From Actinomycetota bacterium (GTDB lineage Bacteria; Actinomycetota; Thermoleophilia; Solirubrobacterales; Solirubrobacteraceae), in the NCBI GenBank assembly GCA_903970315.1, contig CAJCIJ010000254.1, forward strand, positions 1 through 21,843: 21,843 bases of DNA. Direction: 5' to 3'. A model generated the notes under the pieces. That model saw nothing but the letters and a program-made list of their open reading frames with translations, was not told the DNA's origin and ran no database searches. Of the stretch, positions 7,615-15,123 are shown piece by piece. The translations under genes were made by a program, and so were the position numbers. Position 1 is the first letter of the stretch; each line of letters starts with the position of its first letter.

Positions 7615-9768
7615 CTAAACCGCTGCGGGTACAGCGCGAAGCTTGGTGATCGTGTCCAGCACCGCCTGACGCGCATCCTCGGGGTCCAGCACGGCTGCAT
7701 CGCCGGCTTCGCGCAGCACCTCACGCACCAGCCAGTCGGTCCCCGCGAAACCCACCTGCACGACCACCGACCCGTCGCTCCACTCTTCAAGCACATGCCA
7801 CCGCTCTCGCGCCCAACGGGCACGTTCCTGGGAGACCCACACGCGGGCGGTACGCGACGCCTCGACCTCGCCCGTGCGCAGCCACTCGGCGGCCTCCGTC
7901 CCGGCGTCCACATCTGAGCGCGGCTCGAACATCTCACCGGTGAGCTCCGCCCGCTTGACGCGATCCAGGCGAAAGTGACGGATCGCCCCGCGGGCCTGGT
8001 CAAAGGCTGCCAGGTACCAGCCCTCGCGTCCGTTCGTCAGCGCATACGGCTCCACCCGCCGCTCGACGAGCTCGTCCTCGTTGACCTTGTAGTACTCAAG
8101 CTCGACCAGTTCGTGCGCCACGATCGCCCGCGACAGCAGCCGCGCCACCTGAGAGTCGTCGCCGACGCCTTCGGCGACCTGGAGGCCCTGATCCATCGGA
8201 TCCACGCCCAGGGCAGCGACGATCTTCTCCCGCGCCGACGCCAGCGAGCCCTCACCGATGTGCTCGCCGATCAGATCGATGGCCGCCACTAGCGCCTTGG
8301 CCTCGACCGGTAGTAGGCGCGCTGGTCGGTCGAAGTTGTCGCTATAGGGCTCCGGATCGACCTCGATCTCGCCGACATCGTCGAGCACTTCCGCGTACAG
8401 GACGTAGGAGCCGCCGCCAAAATTGACCACGTTCAGCACGCTCACGTCCTCGCGCAGCTCATCCTCGGAGATCTTCAGGCGCTCGCACAGCTCGGCGATC
8501 TTCAGACGCTCCCCAGCCCTGCCGGCGGCGATCAGGATGCTCGCCAGTGTCACAAGCCGTGCAAAACGCTCGGGCCTGATGGTGGCCTCGCTGCGACTGT
8601 CGCGCTCGCCGGACGCACCGCGTCTGCGCGAGCGCCGCGAGCCCGACCCGTCGGACGCTTGGGCGTCGTCGTCCGCTCCCTCGGCGCCGACGGGCGTGTC
8701 GGCTTGCGGTTCCGGCGTGGGCACCTCGGCGTGGCGTGACTCCAACCTTGCCAGCCGCCGGTCGAGCTCTGCCACAAGCTCGGCGGGGCCCAGCAGCCGG
8801 GCATGTCCACCGAGCCCGAGCACCCAGGCGACGAGCATGCGAGCGTTGGAGTACGCCGTGCGGAACACGCGCTCGCCCTCACCCTCGCCCTCGTCGTCGC
8901 TCTCAACCCCGTTGAAGCTGGTCACAATCTCGCCGTAGCGCCCAAAGTGGCGCTCGATCTGCCAGGCGATGCGCTCATCAAGAACGATCTCGGCGACGCC
9001 TACGTCCTCGCCGAACTGCCACTCCGCCCGATTGGCAAACGAGCGAGGGTCGAAGTCAGCGGGTCGCTTGAAATCGTGCTCGGCCTTGGTTGCGTATGCG
9101 ACTCGGCCGCGTATACGCGACAGCCGAAAAACACGAACTGCGGCGCGCTCGTGTGAGTAGCCCAGCAGATAGAACTGGCCTCCCTGGAACAGCAGGTGGT
9201 ACGGGTCCACCCGGCGCGACGACACCTCGTCGCGTTCCATCGTGTAGTAGTCGAACACGATCGTCTTGTTGCGGAAGATCGCCGTCTCGATCTTGGCCAG
9301 TCGCGCCGAGAGCTCGTGCCCGCCCGCCGACGCTGTGATGCCCAGCGCAACCGAGCCCTGGTCGGGTGGCTGCAACGGGCTCGGGCGTCCCCATGTGATC
9401 TGCTGCAGCGCCAGCCGCAGCGGCTCGGCATATGCGAACTCACCGTCGAGCAGCTGCAGGGCTGTCTGAAGAGCGGCGAGCTCCTCGTTTGAGAACTCGA
9501 TCGACGGCAGGTGAAAGTTCTCGGAGCGCAGCGAATACGTCTCCTGCTCGGCAGCTCCATCGATCGGCTTCTCCACGGTCAGCGAGATTCCCAGCGAATC
9601 AAGCTCGGACCGGTCGGCGTAGAAGCGACGAGCGAAAGCGTCCTCGTTCATCCCCGCGTAACCCTCCACGTCCCGGCGGATCTCGTGCGCCGTGACGGGC
9701 CGTCGCTCGGCCATCAGGTAGGAGATCATGGACAGCTGGCGGATCAGCTTCTCGGTGTCCTTGGCCAT
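7615..9768 (-). CDS. Fused PafB-PafC-like WYL-domain transcriptional regulator
   Basis: The 717-residue protein contains two tandem copies of the HTH-WYL-WCX layout. Copy one: winged HTH KLIRQLSMISYLMAERRPVTAHEIRRDVEGY (about 7-40), then a WYL domain KTIVFDYYTMERDEVSSRRVDPYHLLFQGGQFYLLGYS and a WCX tail. A charged linker (about 350-395, with SRRSRRRGASGERDSRSE) follows. Copy two: HTH RFARLVTLASILIAAGRAGERLKIAELCERLKIS, a second WYL domain with RRVEPYALTNGREGWYLAAFD and a second tail. In mycobacteria PafB and PafC are separate and together activate DNA-damage genes independently of LexA; native fusions are known in some actinobacteria. That role is transferred by family. The ATG at 9768 has TATCGT 7 bases upstream. 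No Pup-ligase or proteasome genes are nearby. Confidence 0.9.
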   Translation of the reverse strand: MAKDTEKLIRQLSMISYLMAERRPVTAHEIRRDVEGYAGMNEDAFARRFYADRSELDSLGISLTVEKPIDGAAEQETYSLRSENFHLPSIEFSNEELAALQTALQLLDGEFAYAEPLRLALQQITWGRPSPLQPPDQGSVALGITASAGGHELSARLAKIETAIFRNKTIVFDYYTMERDEVSSRRVDPYHLLFQGGQFYLLGYSHERAAVRVFRLSRIRGRVAYATKAEHDFKRPADFDPRSFANRAEWQFGEDVGVAEIVLDERIAWQIERHFGRYGEIVTSFNGVESDDEGEGEGERVFRTAYSNARMLVAWVLGLGGHARLLGPAELVAELDRRLARLESRHAEVPTPEPQADTPVGAEGADDDAQASDGSGSRRSRRRGASGERDSRSEATIRPERFARLVTLASILIAAGRAGERLKIAELCERLKISEDELREDVSVLNVVNFGGGSYVLYAEVLDDVGEIEVDPEPYSDNFDRPARLLPVEAKALVAAIDLIGEHIGEGSLASAREKIVAALGVDPMDQGLQVAEGVGDDSQVARLLSRAIVAHELVELEYYKVNEDELVERRVEPYALTNGREGWYLAAFDQARGAIRHFRLDRVKRAELTGEMFEPRSDVDAGTEAAEWLRTGEVEASRTARVWVSQERARWARERWHVLEEWSDGSVVVQVGFAGTDWLVREVLREAGDAAVLDPEDARQAVLDTITKLRAVPAAV

Positions 9769-9775
9769 CCAGAGA

Positions 9776-9781
9776 ACGATA
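9776..9781 (-). promoter_or_regulatory. Leaderless -10 box of the PafBC-type gene
   Basis: TATCGT (9781-9776, minus) is followed by 7 bases and the ATG at 9768. It is an exact TAnnnT match with leaderless spacing and no ribosome site. Confidence 0.5.
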
Positions 9782-9855
9782 GACCCCGCCTGGGAGACGA
9801 CGATCGCCGCCGGTCACAAAGCCACCGGACGGAGCCGCAGTTTGCGGAAACAGCC

Positions 9856-9872
9856 CGCCCCGTCGCGGGGCG
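9856..9872 (-). terminator. Hairpin terminator candidate after the OB/HD nuclease gene
   Basis: CGCCCCG and CGGGGCG pair around a three-base loop (7 bp, all GC). It starts 5 bases beyond the TGA stop of the minus-strand gene and is followed on that strand by a short T-containing stretch (CTGTTTCC). It lies in the 109-base gap before the PafBC-type gene. Confidence 0.5.
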
Positions 9873-9877
9873 CAGAA

Positions 9878-10879
9878 TCAGGCCGCCGCTGCGCCTGGGA
9901 GCGTCAGGGGTCCGTCTTGGGCAACCGCGGCATCTGCGGCGGCGAAGTAGGCGGCGCCACCGATAGCCCGGTCAAAGTCAGACCACTCACGGCCGGGTGC
10001 AAGGTCGCGCTGGAGTCGATCGAAGCTGCCCAGCCGGCCGCCCAGGTTGTCGATCATGTGGACCAGCGTTGCCTCGCGCGTGCACGGCACCACGGGGCTG
10101 CCGTTCTCAAGCGTGCCGTGGTGGGAGAGGATTATGTGCAGCACCGCCCACGCCAGCTGCGTGGGGAATCCATCGATCTCCTCGATCATCCGGCGCACGC
10201 GGTAGTAGCCGAGAGCGATCTCACCGTGGAGACGGCCGGAGTCCGAGAGGTCTACTGCGTCCTGGTCGCCCTCGTATGCGTCCAGCTTGCCAATGTCGTG
10301 CAGCAGTGCGCCCGTGACCGCCACCTCGCGGTCGATCCCGGGAAAGGTCGCCGCAGTGGCGCTGACCGCCTGGGCCACACCCAGGCAGTGCTCCAGCAGG
10401 CCGTGAGGGTAGGCCTGGTGGTAGTACTTGGCAGCGGGAGCCGCCCGGTAGCGTGCCCACAGCTCGCAGTCGGGATCAAAGACCTGCTCCAACAGTGCTC
10501 GCAGGTGTTCGTTGTGAACGGTGGCCAGCAGTGACCGCAGGTCGCTCTCCATCTGATCCGGCGGACGGATCGCGGTCTCGCGCAGGTCGGCCTCCGAGAA
10601 GCTGCCCGGTGCGGGTTCGGTCAGCTCACCGAGCTTGATCTCCGGCCCGTAGCTGGGATGAACGGCGTAGCGGCCGCTCACATGGACGGGCGAGCCCTCG
10701 TGCAGGTACTCCGAGTAGGCCTCGATGTCGTCCCACAGCATCGCCCGTACGGCGCCCGTACGGTCGCCCAGGGAGAGTCGGAGGTACGGAAGACCGTCGC
10801 GCCGCTCGCGCCGCTCGATGCGTCGCACGAGCAGAACCTGATCGATGTCAGTGCCGTCTGTCCACTCCCTGATGAGCAC
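9878..10879 (-). CDS. OB-fold/HD-domain nuclease, YhaM-type 3'-5' exoribonuclease family
   Basis: The 333-residue product has an N-terminal OB fold (about 10-90: VLLVRRIERRERRDGLPYLRLSLGDRTGAVRAMLWDD, then VHVSGRYAVHPSYGPEIKL) that binds nucleic acid. A C-terminal HD metal-dependent phosphohydrolase domain follows, with ligands in YPHGLLEHCLGV, LLHDIGK (the HD pair), ILSHHG and HMIDNLGG. This order and the length match YhaM, a 3'-5' exoribonuclease of Gram-positive bacteria, so a role in RNA decay or repair is likely. The C-terminal tail is Ala-rich. The GTG at 10879 was chosen because TACCGT lies 7 bases upstream and the OB fold starts just after it. The gene is divergent from the short-chain dehydrogenase with 132 bases between starts. 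Confidence 0.88.
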   Translation of the reverse strand: MLIREWTDGTDIDQVLLVRRIERRERRDGLPYLRLSLGDRTGAVRAMLWDDIEAYSEYLHEGSPVHVSGRYAVHPSYGPEIKLGELTEPAPGSFSEADLRETAIRPPDQMESDLRSLLATVHNEHLRALLEQVFDPDCELWARYRAAPAAKYYHQAYPHGLLEHCLGVAQAVSATAATFPGIDREVAVTGALLHDIGKLDAYEGDQDAVDLSDSGRLHGEIALGYYRVRRMIEEIDGFPTQLAWAVLHIILSHHGTLENGSPVVPCTREATLVHMIDNLGGRLGSFDRLQRDLAPGREWSDFDRAIGGAAYFAAADAAVAQDGPLTLPGAAAA

Positions 10880-10886
10880 ACTTGGG

Positions 10887-10892
10887 ACGGTA
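10887..10892 (-). promoter_or_regulatory. Leaderless -10 box of the OB/HD nuclease gene
   Basis: TACCGT (10892-10887, minus) is followed by 7 bases and then GTG at 10879. It matches TAnnnT exactly and supports the GTG start. Confidence 0.5.
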
Positions 10893-10999
10893 GACCGGCC
10901 ACCGGACGCAACGGTTGCTGGGGCGCCGCACGCAACCGCCGCTGCGACGCCCAAGCGGCCCTCGCCGCGGAGTGGCTGGGGTGCACGAGGGCGCACGAC

Positions 11000-11005
11000 T
11001 AGGAT
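11000..11005 (+). promoter_or_regulatory. Leaderless -10 box of the short-chain dehydrogenase gene
   Basis: TAGGAT is followed by 6 bases (CTCTGC) and ATG at 11012. There is no Shine-Dalgarno and no recognisable -35 box in the 132-base divergent region. Confidence 0.5.
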
Positions 11006-11011
11006 CTCTGC

Positions 11012-11749
11012 ATGCCCACGGTTCTCATCGCGGGTGGCACCGGCGGCCTTGGCGGCGCGGTCACCGAACGGTTTTTGGCGGGCGGCTGGCGGTGCGTGGT
11101 GCCGTATGCCGACGAGCCCAGCGCGCTGGCGCTGAAGGAGTCTGTTGCAGCTGCCCCGGCGGCTGCAACAGACCAGTCCACCACGAGCGCCGTCGATCGG
11201 CTCGTGCTGGTCGAGGCCGACCTGTTCGATCCCGACGCCGTGGCGGCAGCGGTGGCGCTGGCCGACACCAGCGACTCGCCCCTGGAGGCGGCGGTCAACC
11301 TGGTGGGCGGCTTCGATGCCCCGGGACGTGTGCACGAGACGCCAATCGACCGATTTGAGCACCAGTTCCGCGTCAACCTCCGCGCGACCTATCTGGTCTG
11401 CTGGGCAGCGCTCCCCGGGATGGTCGGACGCGGGGCTGGCTCGATCGTGTGCGTGTCCTCGCGGGCTGCCTTGCAGCCCTTTTCCGGTGCCGCTGGGTAC
11501 ATCACGGCCAAGGCGGCGGTGCTTTCGTTCGTGGACGCAATGGCCAGCGAGTACACCGCTGACGGCGTGCGCGTCAACGCAGTGGTGCCGAGCGTCATCG
11601 ACACCCCCGCCAACAGGGCGTCGCAGCCAGCGGCCGACTACTCGCGCTGGGTCTCGCCGCGCGAAGTGGCGGAGGTCATCGCATTCCTGTGCTCGGAGCG
11701 CTCGGCGCCAGTGGCGGGTGCCCACGTGCCCGTGTACGGACGCGCCTGA
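11012..11749 (+). CDS. Short-chain dehydrogenase/reductase (SDR)
   Basis: A 245-residue NAD(P)-dependent oxidoreductase of the classical SDR fold. It has the glycine-rich cofactor loop IAGGTGGLGGAV (6-17), the Asp of ADLFDPD (about 70), NLVGG in place of the usual NNAG, and the catalytic Ser150 (CVSS), Tyr163 and Lys167 (YITAK). RVNAVVPSVIDTPANR (about residue 190) is the usual post-catalytic segment. The substrate cannot be told. Residues 43-60 (SVAAAPAAATDQSTTSA) look like a low-complexity insertion between the cofactor domain strands, and the DNA coding for its first part forms a strong hairpin. thiE follows 41 bases downstream on the same strand, but no thiamine role is implied by the fold. 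Confidence 0.9.
   Translation: MPTVLIAGGTGGLGGAVTERFLAGGWRCVVPYADEPSALALKESVAAAPAAATDQSTTSAVDRLVLVEADLFDPDAVAAAVALADTSDSPLEAAVNLVGGFDAPGRVHETPIDRFEHQFRVNLRATYLVCWAALPGMVGRGAGSIVCVSSRAALQPFSGAAGYITAKAAVLSFVDAMASEYTADGVRVNAVVPSVIDTPANRASQPAADYSRWVSPREVAEVIAFLCSERSAPVAGAHVPVYGRA
11140..11173. repeat. In-frame hairpin (12-bp perfect arms) inside the SDR gene
   Basis: GTCTGTTGCAGC (11140-11151) and its exact complement (11162-11173) flank ten bases. In RNA the stem would continue with a U-G pair and GCC/GGC, giving about 15 pairs and a two-base loop. It encodes residues 43-54 of the dehydrogenase. No U-run follows. Confidence 0.8.
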
Positions 11750-11790
11750 GCCTGCGCGTGCGGCGCGGGCAGCCTGCCACACTGACCTCC

Positions 11791-12504
11791 ATGGCCCCCA
11801 CTGATCCTGGCGGCGCGATTGGCCAAGAGCGCCGCCGGCGTATAGAGGCCGCGCGCTTGTATCTGGTGTGCGACTCACAGCCGGCTGCCGGCGCGCTTGC
11901 GGACGTGCTCCAGCGCGCCATACGCGGCGGCGTCGAGGTGGTGCAGCTGCGTGACAAGGCTCTGCACGGGGATGCGCTGCGGGAGGCGGCGAGCGCGGTG
12001 CGCGAGGTCTGCCACGCGCGCGGTGCGCTGTTCATCGTCAACGACCATCCACAGGTGGCGGTTGACGTGGGAGCCGACGGCGTGCACGTGGGCCAGCACG
12101 ACATGGATCCCACGGATGTGCGAGCGGTGGCCGGCCCGGACATGCTTATCGGGCTGTCGACACACTCACGCGCCGACATCGACGCGGCGGTGTCGGGAGC
12201 GCCGCGGGTAGCCGACTACCTTGGCGTGGGACCCGTGTTCGAAACCCCCACAAAACCGGGCCGGCCGGCGGTTGGCGTGAGCTTGGTCAAGTACGCCGCC
12301 GCCGTTTCGCCCTTGCCCTTCTTTGCGATTGGGGGGATCGACGTGAGCAACCTGGCCGCAGTCGCCGGGGCTGGGGCCAGAGGGGTGGCAGTGGTGCGCG
12401 CGATCGCCGGCGCCGACAACCCCGAGGCAGCAGCGCAGGCGCTGGCGGGAGCACTGAAAGACTACGAACGTGGCAGCACCGGATACACAGCTACAGCGGC
12501 CTAG
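11791..12504 (+). CDS. thiE: Thiamine-phosphate synthase
   Basis: ThiE couples the HMP pyrimidine diphosphate with the thiazole phosphate to give thiamine phosphate. The 237-residue TIM barrel shows all family signatures: VEVVQLRDKALHG (pyrophosphate-binding Arg and Lys), FIVNDHPQVAVDVGADGVHVGQHDMD (the NDxxxxA..GxHxGQxD set), GLSTHS, LGVGPVFETPTKPG, FAIGGID and GVAVVRAI. The usual NDR reads NDH. The ATG at 11791 leaves an N-terminal extension of about 25 charged residues before the barrel; CACACT lies 7 bases upstream, one mismatch from the local -10 pattern. No TPP riboswitch fits in the 41 bases before it. Thiamine diphosphate is the cofactor of the E1 enzyme encoded 3.6 kb downstream, but this may be coincidence. 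Confidence 0.95.
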   Translation: MAPTDPGGAIGQERRRRIEAARLYLVCDSQPAAGALADVLQRAIRGGVEVVQLRDKALHGDALREAASAVREVCHARGALFIVNDHPQVAVDVGADGVHVGQHDMDPTDVRAVAGPDMLIGLSTHSRADIDAAVSGAPRVADYLGVGPVFETPTKPGRPAVGVSLVKYAAAVSPLPFFAIGGIDVSNLAAVAGAGARGVAVVRAIAGADNPEAAAQALAGALKDYERGSTGYTATAA

Positions 12505-13000
12505 CGAGCCCGACCGGGCCGCGCGCCTGCGCGCCCGCGACGAGCAGCTGCGAGCCGCCCTGACGCCCCTGGCGCCGGGCGAGCGACCGCTGCCCCTACT
12601 GGTGGCAGTGGGAGTGGCAGTGGCCATGGGGATCGCCGTGGGTGTTGGCACCGCGACCATCGGAGACCTGCGCAGCCACGGCGGCTCCATCCCCGGCGGA
12701 ACCTTCCTGTGCACGCTGCTGCTTGCACTCGCCGTTGGCATGTTCCGGCAGCGCTACTGCGCGGTCGTAGCTTTCGAGGGCCTGCTGGCATTCCAAATGA
12801 TCGTGGCCAGCCTGGCGCTGGTGCTCGCGTCGAACCTTTACGCGGCGGCTGGATGCCTCCTGGCACTCGGCGGCGGGGGGTGGCTGTTCTGGGTGCTCAT
12901 CCGTGTGATGGGCCGCATCCAGGCGACGGAGCTGGCGCAACTGGACTCGCCCGTGAGCGCTCGGGACGCCGCACAGGACTCCTACGATAGGGTCGAGTAG
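12470..13000 (+). CDS. Membrane protein of unknown function, four predicted helices
   Basis: The 176-residue protein has a charged cytoplasmic N-terminus (residues 1-42, many Arg), then about four hydrophobic helices: LPLLVAVGVAVAMGIAVGVG, FLCTLLLALAVGMF, CAVVAFEGLLAFQMIVASLALVLA and AAGCLLALGGGGWLFWVLIRVM, and a short acidic C-terminus. I do not recognise a family. The start at GTG 12470 overlaps thiE by 35 bases; it is the first start in the frame and uncertain, since no strong ribosome site precedes it. The stop codon abuts the lpd ATG, and the lpd -10 box lies within its last codons. Its function may have no link to its neighbours. Confidence 0.7.
   Translation: MAAPDTQLQRPSEPDRAARLRARDEQLRAALTPLAPGERPLPLLVAVGVAVAMGIAVGVGTATIGDLRSHGGSIPGGTFLCTLLLALAVGMFRQRYCAVVAFEGLLAFQMIVASLALVLASNLYAAAGCLLALGGGGWLFWVLIRVMGRIQATELAQLDSPVSARDAAQDSYDRVE
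12988..12993 (+). promoter_or_regulatory. Leaderless -10 box of lpd, inside the preceding gene
   Basis: TAGGGT is followed by 7 bases and ATG at 13001. It lies within the final codons of the membrane-protein gene, whose stop codon fills the last three bases before the ATG. Confidence 0.45.
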
Positions 13001-14389
13001 ATGGCTGATTCCGCCTACGACGCGATCGTGATCGGCTCCGGACCGGGGGGTTACGTGGCGGCCATCCGAGCGGCACAACTGGGCATGCGCACGGCCGTGA
13101 TCGAGCGCGACAAGGTCGGCGGGCGCTGCCTGAACTACGCGTGCATCCCCGCCAAGGCGGTGCTCCGCAGCGCGGACCTGTTGACGGAGATCCGCGACGC
13201 TTCGGAGTTCGGCTTGACAGTGGCCGGGGTCGAGGTCGACTACAACGCCGTGCAGGCTCGCAGAGAGCGTGTGGTGTCAACCCTCACCGGGGGGGTAGGC
13301 ATGCTGTTCACAAAGAACAAGATCGATGTGATCGAGGGCGCCGCCACCCTCGCGGGAGCGGCCGAGGGAGCGACGGGGGGGCGTGTGCAGGTGGGCGACC
13401 AGGAGCTGTCGGCGGCCACTGTGGTGCTTGCAACGGGCTCGGTGCCACGGGCGATCCCGGGCGCCGAGCTGGGCGGTCGGGTGATTGGCACCGAGGAGGC
13501 GTGGGCGCTGGCAGCGCTGCCAGCGCGGCTGGCGGTGGTGGGCGCAGGCGCCTCCGGCGCCGAGATTGCATCGGGGTTCGCGCGCCTGGGCAGCGAGGTG
13601 CTGCTGCTGGAGGCCGCCGAGCGTGTCCTGCCGGCAGAGGACCACGACATATCGCGCCTGGTCGAGCGAGGGTTCAAGGCACAGGGGATCAAGGTGCTCA
13701 CGAGCACTCCGCTGGAAAGGGTGACGCCTGGCGACAGCTCCGTGACCCTTGCCTACGCCGGCGAGCAGACCGAGGTGGACTACCTGGTTATCGCCACGGG
13801 CCGGGCGCCGGATACCGCAGGCCTGGGTCTCCAGGCGGCAGGAGTGGCACTGGACGAGGCGGGCTTCGTGTCGGTGGACGGCGCCATGCACACCTCGATT
13901 CCCGGGGTGTTTGCGATTGGCGACCTCGTGAGAGGGCCGGCGCTCGCACACAAGGCATCCGACGAGGGGATCATTGCGGTCGAGGCTGCCGCTGGCCTGG
14001 CAACCCACCCGATCGCCTATCTGGACATCCCGCGCGCCACCTTCTGCACGCCCAACGTGGGCTCGTTCGGCCTCACCGAGGCACAGGCGCGCGAGCAGGG
14101 CTTCGATGTTGTGGTGGGCAAGGTCCCATACGGCGCTGTCGGCGGGGGGACCGTTTACGGCGATCGATCGGGGCTGGTGAAGATCGTTGGCGACAAGCAG
14201 TACGGCGAGCTGCTCGGCGGTCACATCGTGGGCGGCCGCGCCACGGAGCTGATCCAGGAGCTTGTGAACGTGCGTGCGCTGGAGGGTGGCTACACAGAGG
14301 TGGCACGCATGATTCACGGTCATCCCACGCTGTCGGAGGCCGTCATGGAGGCCGCGCGCGCGGCCGACGGCTGGCTGATCCACGGCTGA
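13001..14389 (+). CDS. lpd: Dihydrolipoamide dehydrogenase (E3)
   Basis: E3 reoxidises the dihydrolipoyl arm of 2-oxoacid dehydrogenase complexes, passing electrons through FAD to NAD. The 462-residue flavoprotein has the FAD loop IGSGPGGYVAAIRAAQLG (12-29), the redox disulfide in GGRCLNYACIPAK (Cys43 and Cys48), the NAD loop VVGAGASGAEIASGFARLG, the FAD motif GVFAIGDLV, and the C-terminal HGHPTLSEAVMEA with the catalytic His441 and Glu446 that act across the dimer. GGRCLNYACIPAK departs slightly from the usual GGTCLNxGCIPSK, but the disulfide spacing is intact. Length is normal. It is followed, after 77 bases, by the transcription unit that carries E1 and E2, so it most likely serves that complex, though from its own promoter. 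Confidence 0.95.
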   Translation: MADSAYDAIVIGSGPGGYVAAIRAAQLGMRTAVIERDKVGGRCLNYACIPAKAVLRSADLLTEIRDASEFGLTVAGVEVDYNAVQARRERVVSTLTGGVGMLFTKNKIDVIEGAATLAGAAEGATGGRVQVGDQELSAATVVLATGSVPRAIPGAELGGRVIGTEEAWALAALPARLAVVGAGASGAEIASGFARLGSEVLLLEAAERVLPAEDHDISRLVERGFKAQGIKVLTSTPLERVTPGDSSVTLAYAGEQTEVDYLVIATGRAPDTAGLGLQAAGVALDEAGFVSVDGAMHTSIPGVFAIGDLVRGPALAHKASDEGIIAVEAAAGLATHPIAYLDIPRATFCTPNVGSFGLTEAQAREQGFDVVVGKVPYGAVGGGTVYGDRSGLVKIVGDKQYGELLGGHIVGGRATELIQELVNVRALEGGYTEVARMIHGHPTLSEAVMEAARAADGWLIHG

Positions 14390-14454
14390 GCTCGGCCTGC
14401 GCCGCAGTCTTAGCGGGCGCGCCTGGACCCAACGAGCAACCGCCGGCGCGCGGC

Positions 14455-14460
14455 TAGGCT
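14455..14460 (+). promoter_or_regulatory. Leaderless -10 box of the DsbA-like gene and probable head of the pdh-lip unit
   Basis: TAGGCT is followed by 6 bases (CTCAGC) and GTG at 14467. Because the next genes overlap or nearly touch, this may be the main promoter for 14467-20821. Confidence 0.5.
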
Positions 14461-14466
14461 CTCAGC

Positions 14467-15123
14467 GTGACCTCTATCGACGCCGGCCCACCGGATGCTG
14501 CGTTCTATTTCGATCTTGGCAGCCCGGAGTGTTACCTGGCAGCCGAGCGCGTGCTCCAGGTCCTGCCGACGCCGTTGGAGTGGCAGCCGGTCCTCGAGAG
14601 GGACCTGGGCCGAGAGCGGGGCGCTGCCGACCAAGGGGGTACGAGTGAACGGAACGAGCCGGCGCTTGCCGAAAGGGCTCGCGAGCTTGGCCTCCAGGAG
14701 CTGCGGATGCCCGACCGGTACCCGTTTGACAGCCGCGCGGCAATGCGGGCGGCGACGTACGCCAAGAGCATTGGGCGAACGGTGGCCTTCTGCCAGGCGG
14801 CATTTCGCCAAGCGTTTGCGGGCGGTCACGACCTGGGAGAGATCGAGTACGTGCTGATAGCGGGTGCAGCGTGTGAGATGCACCCCACTGCGATCTTGCG
14901 CGCAATCGAAATGGAGACCGTGGGTGGCCAGCTGGCCACCGCCACGGCGCATGCGGCGGCGTTGGGCGTCAGCGAGCTACCCGCGGTGCGCATTGCGGGC
15001 GGTCTGTTTGTTGGTGAGGACTGCCTCGATGCCGCAGCGGCCCACGTTGCGGCAAGCCGCGGCGGTGTACTGGCGTCCGTGAACCACGAGACCGTTGACG
15101 AGCTGGGGGCGCTGGCACAGTGA
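14467..15123 (+). CDS. DsbA/HCCA-isomerase-like thioredoxin-fold protein
   Basis: The 218-residue protein resembles the DsbA-fold family that includes 2-hydroxychromene-2-carboxylate isomerase. It opens with FYFDLGSPECYLAAERVLQVLPTPLEWQPV, typical of this group, where the Ser-Pro pair takes the place of a CxxC centre. It ends with the second half of the thioredoxin fold, GVSELPAVRIAGGLFVGEDCLDAAAAH. A helical insert covers about residues 60-145. With no CxxC it is unlikely to be a disulfide oxidase; a glutathione-like or mycothiol-dependent isomerase or transferase is possible. The GTG at 14467 fits the -10 box. There is no signal peptide, so it is cytoplasmic. The next gene overlaps its stop by four bases (GTGA), indicating translational coupling. 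Confidence 0.8.
   Translation: MTSIDAGPPDAAFYFDLGSPECYLAAERVLQVLPTPLEWQPVLERDLGRERGAADQGGTSERNEPALAERARELGLQELRMPDRYPFDSRAAMRAATYAKSIGRTVAFCQAAFRQAFAGGHDLGEIEYVLIAGAACEMHPTAILRAIEMETVGGQLATATAHAAALGVSELPAVRIAGGLFVGEDCLDAAAAHVAASRGGVLASVNHETVDELGALAQ

Noticed and set aside
11750..11790. Possible TPP riboswitch before thiE
   Set aside because: Only 41 bases separate the genes and none of the conserved THI-box core is present.
13277..14383. Minus-strand open frame of 368 codons inside lpd
   Set aside because: It mirrors the E3 gene, which has every catalytic motif; the antisense translation shows no domain.
14390..14466. Terminator between lpd and the DsbA-like gene
   Set aside because: GC-rich inverted stretches exist but with long, poor stems and no U-run; not enough to call.
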